Source: Seminavis robusta
Taxonomy: Eukaryota > Bacillariophyta > Bacillariophyceae > Naviculales > Naviculaceae
Direction of reading: 5' to 3'
Assembly (NCBI GenBank): GCA_903772945.1
Contig: CAICTM010000842.1
Coordinates: 1 to 45,709 of the forward strand
DNA: 45,709 nt
Shown here: piece by piece, positions 40,839-45,709 of the stretch
Layout of the letters: each line of letters begins with the position of its first letter
How positions within the stretch are numbered: position 1 is the first letter of the stretch
Translations under genes and position numbers: made by a program
Notes under the pieces: generated by a model
Told to the model about the DNA's origin: nothing
Seen by the model: the letters and a program-made list of their open reading frames with translations, nothing else
The model's database searches: none

Positions 40839-43486
40839 CTATTGGCCACGGAGTGGCTTTAATGACGCGGGCAAGCGATGGGGAAACCCCCACCTAGCTG
40901 AGTCGTCATCCACTAAATTGCCACACAGTGTCAAATCAGTCTCAAGAGTCCCGGATGGGGCCCCCATTAGTGGACAATGCTGCATGGGTGCAGGAGAAGG
41001 GGACAAAGGCAGCATCATATCCTTTTTGACAATGATATCACCAGTTGTTGTCTTCACGCTGCCTTCCGGAATTTCGTCCTCTGCTTTGGCTGCATGACTT
41101 CTTTTTGTTCTTGGTCCCCTGAGAGTCCTGGCAATAGTTCCTAATGTGACTAAACCCTTCCTTGTCGGTACTCCAATCTTCGACTTCTCCCGATGCAAAC
41201 CATCCATTCATCCTTTCGATATTGGCCATTGGAAAGTTGCCTCTGCCATTCCTCGGCAAGACACGCCCATGCGATGTATTGTTCTGATGGGGGGCCCATG
41301 GATGGAACTCGGGATCTTCTTCCAACAGGGGTGGCAACTGACCCTTCTTCAATGTTGCTCCCCCTGTTTGCACGCTGACAAGAACCGTCAGAACCAGAGT
41401 CGAGTTCACGGTCCTGTCCATCACGAAACCAGAAGCCTGCATGGTGCTGGCGGGGTATAACAAGACAGTACCATGGCTGTGCAACAAAACCAAATCGTGC
41501 TGGTTTGTCTGTTCGCGTCCCATCATCATCCAATTCAGCCCCCCCCCCTTTCGTGACAGGGAATAATAGCCTTAAACTTGTAGATTTTCTTACCCACCCA
41601 TTGCTTCAAAACTTCCGTCTTGTTTTCCCGATGAGGAACCTCGGTCCTGGTGCTACGGTTTCCTGTCTTGGAGACCTGGATGCACCCAGCTATGGTGACC
41701 GACATTTTCTGATCTTCAATCTCTGGATTGTGGCTTTTCACACACCACTTTGCCATGGCTCCAATGGACCTGTTAAGGCCTTTTATCTTGTTCTGTGTGT
41801 ACTGGTCTACTTCTTTATTAAGAAGAGACAGGGCACCAGGCGATGGAATGGGAAAGTGGAATTCACGTAGGCGATCGTAACCGGAACCATCCTCTTCCAA
41901 CAAAACTCCCGTTTCGTATTTCCCTCCATTGGTAAGCAGCTGGTAGAGCTTTGATTCCTTGTCCGGCAAAACCGAATGTGGGAAAACGGGCAGCATCACC
42001 TTGGTATAGTCCATGCAAGTTTCCAGAAGGATTTCATCGCACTTTGTCACAAAGAAGTCCCCATAGGGGTTTGTTTCCCAGGTACCGGGGACGTTATCGT
42101 AGGACAGATACATATCCCAACCGTTTGGCAATTTCAAACCACTTGGTGCAGTACCCTCGATGGAAACACCCTTGGCGCCAGCCAGACGGTAGTCAACTAT
42201 GAGGAGGCATTGGTCTGCTTTTTCTTCATGCAAAGCAAGCCTCGTGTAGTGGGCCTTCTTCTTGTAGGAGTTGTGGACGAAGTGGGGGAGCGCACCGTTC
42301 TTGCGATTGCCTAATGACGTATGCATGTTGGCCAACGAAGCAGACAACTTGTGGGGGTAGACTGAGAACTTTGACTTCCCCACATCGGATTTTCCTCCTG
42401 GTACTCCAGCACTGTTTGATGGGCAAAGTGCAGTCCTATCATCACGGTTGCCTCCTGTTTGAGGTCTAACAAAGCACATCTGCTTCTCACCTGAGCCGGC
42501 GGTGCTCTGTCCCGCAGACAATTATAGCGGAAATCCCGGAATTTACAATCCTCGTCCAACATCGACATGCTGACTTGGCTCATGGTATCTCTTTCCATCA
42601 AAATTTTGAACGCCGACGGGGCCTTTTGGTGCAGTTTGGAATCCATTTGTTGATTGGCACAAAACAAGAACAGGAGAGCTGTGTCACACAAGGGCGGGAA
42701 GTGCCCCTCTGAGTTCTCTGTTTCGACCTCCTCATTAATCATGGCGTATCGAAAGGAGAATAACCTCCCAGGAACATCCTTGATATAATCCATCTCGAAA
42801 CACTCGTACAAGGCCACCCTTATCTCAATGCCCTAGAGTGTGACAGAAAACGTAGACTTCCCTGGCCCCGCCAACACAGGAAGCTGGGTTGAGAAGGATC
42901 TCACGGGTGCGACTCAAGCAAGTGCATTCCTTTTTAGTGCTCCCACATTTGCCACCCTTGGGCCACATGGCAGCGACTTGGTAGATGACAATGTCTTTGA
43001 TCAACCCACAGATGCCGCCTTCAGCTATTTCACTGGTTAAAGCTGCCCTTTTGGAAGAAATCCTACATCGTCGCTGAAGAGAGAAGCGGATGCAGCGGTG
43101 ACAGTGTCTGGCTTCCGCTTTCTGCCACTCGCTCTCTGCTTCTTGTCTGAGCTTCTTTTGGCAGATCCGAGCTTGGTCGATGACTGCTGAGGTTCTTCGT
43201 GTTCGCTTTCCAGGAGCACTGGGGTGTCCTTGGTCGTAGCTGAATGACCTCCTGAACCTCCAGAAGCTAATGGAGTGGCAATGTTGGTGAGCTGTGCGGC
43301 ATCCTCTACCTTGGATTCATCAGAGGCATTCTCTTTACTAGACTCCTCCTTCCCATCCCTGGATCCTGCACTTTTTCCACCGTTGGTCAGATTGCTCTCA
43401 GACTCTGTTTCGGTTTCCGAGCTGTCACTATTGCTGGCCGGGTTCTTCTTGGAACTCATGCTTGCCAGGTTCTTCTTGGAACTCAT
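40839..43486 (-). CDS. Unrecognised protein, multi-exon and frame-interrupted
   Basis: The ATG at 43486 opens a 140-residue Ser/Lys/Glu-rich exon that begins with a doubled MSSKKN(L/P)AS unit. A donor at 43066 and a strong pyrimidine-rich acceptor ending at 42833 join it in phase 0 to GIEIRVALYECFEMDYIKDV. The exon runs to 42491; a GTGAG donor follows, and an acceptor at 42369 would restore the next frame. The third exon (42368 to about 41540) encodes LPNGWDMYLSYDNVPGTWE, then ETNPYGDFFVTKCDEILLE. A run of ten C at 41539-41548 shifts the frame; with nine it continues as MMMGREQTNQHDLVLLHSHG down to about 41120, where another shift leads into RSHAAKAEDEIPEGS and a stop at 40839. I recognise no domain. 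It is either a live gene with two sequence errors or a young pseudogene. Confidence 0.45.
42833..43066 (-). other. Probable intron of the unrecognised minus-strand gene
   Basis: The 234-base interval has donor GAT|GTAGG and acceptor TTTTCTGTCACACTCTAG. Both flanking frames are phase 0. Without it, the right exon would have no ATG: its first apparent start is a GTG at 42817. Confidence 0.5.
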
Positions 43487-44392
43487 GCTTCTAAGATCTC
43501 TACCAGATATGTGATGCAGTGGTTGGACGGTGAGTAAGAAGAGGGTACTTGCAATATTTCGGTGCTAGATGATTCCGTTCTATGAAATTGTATCTTTAAG
43601 GAAGTTGTGTCTATGTGTTCAGTTTGGTTTGAGCATAGTTTTTCCATCGTGCACTCAGTTACACGCTGCTGCCACGGTGGGTAACTCTTCGTTCATCGAA
43701 TACCATACTGTTGCCGACACGCTACGTTCCTTCCGGAGTGGTCTTCTGCAGAAGGAAAGTATGCATGTCTGAAGCAGGGGTTTCGCTAGCGAAGTGTAGG
43801 GGTATTGATTCCCTTGGCGAGTTCCTCGCTGGCGAAGGTAGTCGGTTGGAATGAATCGTTCTGGAGTTGTTACGTTTGTGGGCTGTTACGTTTATGGGCT
43901 GTTACGTTGTCGGCAGGATCTTTTGTAGTGTTCCCATGTCTGAGTCATCCAATCCCACTCGTGTCTGAAACTATTTTGAGAAGAAATCCATTTGATCCTC
44001 CTTCCTTTGTCAATGGACACCACACAATAGTCAGACAACCCAACAGTAAGAAAGACTTGCGGAATAGATGGCTAGCTATCTAATGGAAGCAAGGACAGTA
44101 TCCAGGATCCATATTTATGTAATGCAATCAGGATTTGTTCTTTCCTGCTAGCTGGTCTCACAAAACTTTGTTCAGAAAGCGGTGTATCCTCAAATGGAAA
44201 TGATTAGTTTCGCAATATCTTGACAATGGGCAACTTACCCTTCCAACGAATCATCAAAGTCAGAATGCTGCGACGTACGCACAACAACTGACTCATCCTA
44301 CTGTGAAACAACACTACTACTCAGCTCGAAGGGCCAGATTCGGTATACAGTAGCTCAAAATCCTTTTTCGCTCAAAGGTCCAGATTCGGTAC

Positions 44393-44435
44393 TGCAATAC
44401 ACGGCTCTTAGCCAATGCAATACACGGCTCTTAGC
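44393..44435. repeat. Direct repeat, 22-base period
   Basis: TGCAATACACGGCTCTTAGC followed by C occurs at 44393 and at 44415. It lies in the putative leader of the gag-like remnant. Confidence 0.85.
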
Positions 44436-44577
44436 CTTATTCGCGACTCGATCCTAGATAGGGTCTGAGTTCGACTCATGACGTAGTCCTTCGCGAATAG
44501 TCATTGGAGACAGAATTCTCAATGACCGCTCTAGTCATACTAGGTTGATGATGAAACATCGCTCTAGATATTTAGCC

Positions 44578-44598
44578 AGCGTGGAGTACTTCCACGCT
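44578..44598. repeat. Perfect 8-base stem-loop
   Basis: AGCGTGGA and TCCACGCT flank a five-base loop. Related TTCCACGCG and CGTGGAG words follow within 80 bases. Confidence 0.7.
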
Positions 44599-44884
44599 AC
44601 TAGATAAATGCTAGACGAATCTTCCACGCGTTCCGTTTTTGGATCGTGGAGTGAGTAGAATTGCTACCGCAACCTACTCTATCTCACTCTACAGTCTCCC
44701 GCGGGAGTTCAGATCCACGATCCTTTGATTGTGGATCTCTCTCGTTGATTAGTTTTCATAGCTTTCTAATCCTCTCATATCCCTCATAACTTTCATTCTT
44801 CTAACTCAAAACACTCGAAAATCTTTACACTAGCTTTTAGCGTAGTGCATTTTGTTAACAAACACAATACCTTTCAGCTACCCT

Positions 44885-45709
44885 CAACTATTCCTACCAT
44901 GAAGATTGCCAAAAACGCATACACCACTTCGAGTCTAACTGCGTGACAAACCAATCCTTCCTCTCATCGACCTCGAGATGAATGCGAAATCGACGATTCT
45001 CGCTCTACCACCTACAAACTTCGCACTATTCCAGCAGATCTAACAGCCCCAAGTACACTACGGTCCAAATCATCAATGGATCTGAGACTCCACGTCAAGC
45101 CATCAATGGGCTGTCGATATGGAGAAGTCTTCGGGGCCGGGGCTCGCCTATTGCTAGCCTGACGACAAACATAAACTCCTAAGTGAGATGACTTCTAGAT
45201 CCGTACCAAGAGCAGTTACGAATCTAGCGTTGGCAGGCCACCGTGAATAGCGTTGGAATGCCTTCCCAGATTGCAGTCAACCAATTCCTCCACGCGACGT
45301 ACTGGCGGTGAAGACGAAGCCACTTTCCAAGCACTGTTTCAGGCCGCCTGGAACGGAGCAGCTAGCACTGTTTGGACGACACTGACATTAACGTTTGGCA
45401 TAAATGCCTGTTATCGAACCGGTCTGCCCCTACAAGTGATCTTGAAAAAGCAGAAACATTCATGCGCGCAGCAGATGATGATGTAAGATTAGCCCTGCTG
45501 GAGAGTATGTCTGGTAACTCTTGAATGTCACTGCGGCATAGTTGCGCACCTCAGTCGGATAAACACTCGATGAACTTCCCAGTCGTACCACCTTTTTGGT
45601 ACCCAATCAAACGTTGAACCATGACGAAGTCATTTGACTATTGTTTGTCATGGAATTCTCATCGCTCGTGGATGAAGAAAATGGACGAACACGACTTCTT
45701 CCTTTCTCG
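44885..45709 (+). mobile_element. Decayed gag-like region of an LTR retrotransposon, runs off the window
   Basis: Fragments in shifting frames resemble diatom retrotransposon Gag: TTYKLRTIPADLTAP near 45010-45055, PKYTTVQIINGSETPRQAI near 45048-45105 in another frame, AAWNGAASTVWTTLT near 45344, DLEKAETFMRAADDD near 45437 and, at the edge, DEVI followed by SWMKKMDEHDFF. The order fits 'YKLR..PAD..sP.Y....f..G..e...' then 'DE...W...M...gF' of Gag proteins known from such elements. Stops and frameshifts show it is inactive. Assignment rests on pattern memory and is tentative; pol, if present, lies beyond 45709. Confidence 0.4.

Larger units (their letters stand above)
43487..44884. other. Non-coding stretch with palindromes, possibly part of an LTR
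   Basis: No gene is supported. It has a perfect 12-base palindrome TTCGCTAGCGAA (43782-43793), GTTACGTTT-type repeats (about 43867-43907) and a stem-loop AGCGTGGA-GTACT-TCCACGCT (44578-44598). GATCCAC and GTGGATC also pair near 44711-44738. The part right of about 44300 precedes a gag-like remnant and may be its leader or long terminal repeat. No second copy is in the window to prove this. Confidence 0.45.

Noticed and set aside
42815..42817. GTG as a start for the minus-strand gene
   Set aside because: Nuclear genes of this kind use ATG. A splice acceptor just upstream explains the frame better.
42840..43040. Plus-strand 66-codon frame with protein-like composition
   Set aside because: It falls inside the probable intron of the minus-strand gene and has no recognisable domain. 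It cannot be fully excluded as a fragment of another gene.

Overview
The window looks like nuclear DNA of a diatom, probably a raphid pennate. This is an inference from several signs. Genes lie on both strands, have few and short GT-AG introns (80, 119 and a likely 234 bases), and sit among decayed retroelements. Three protein styles are common in diatoms: an LRR protein with its repeats on the far side of a single membrane helix, a very long secreted protein with PS-rich repeats, and BspA-like 'WDVS..MF' repeats. There is no operon structure.

Layout. 59-3259 (-): membrane-anchored LRR protein with two LRR modules. 3839-6855 (+): three near-identical tandem copies of a CRAL-TRIO-like gene, all broken; an intact, more diverged paralogue lies at 8487-9689. 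Between them is a gene-free stretch with many small repeats and palindromes. 9930-10560: 3' end of a non-LTR retrotransposon. 10702-12024 (+): RWD-domain protein. 12804-13919 (+): acidic serine-rich, LisH-containing, Nopp140-like protein. 14291-17460 (-): calpain-type protease of 1016 residues in two exons, with a myristoylation-type N terminus and a complete Cys-His-Asn triad. 18690-22993 (-): bacterial-type DNA topoisomerase I in two exons, carrying three HMG boxes at its C terminus and an N-terminal extension that suggests organelle (plastid) import.

The most unusual region is 24252-37809 (+). It begins with a signal peptide and four related Cys-containing modules, passes into PS-rich sequence, then a separate folded domain, then about 13 copies of a 456-base (152-codon) higher-order PS repeat. 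It ends with a duplicated BspA-like domain and a C-terminal Ig-like sandwich that has no start codon of its own. The reading frame breaks from about 29430 onward, mostly by single-base indels, and 30100-31240 is exceptionally noisy. The simplest reading is one gene for a giant secreted or cell-wall protein whose repeat part is badly assembled, or that has recently decayed.

The right part (37810-45709) is poor in intact genes. It holds a hairpin-bearing triplicate repeat, a decayed reverse transcriptase (38600-40090), an unrecognised minus-strand gene with probable introns and two frameshifts (40839-43486), and a decayed gag-like remnant running off the window end. The intact genes suggest unrelated cell functions (surface recognition, lipid binding, nucleolar or chromatin work, proteolysis, organelle DNA topology). 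I see no sign that they form one pathway.
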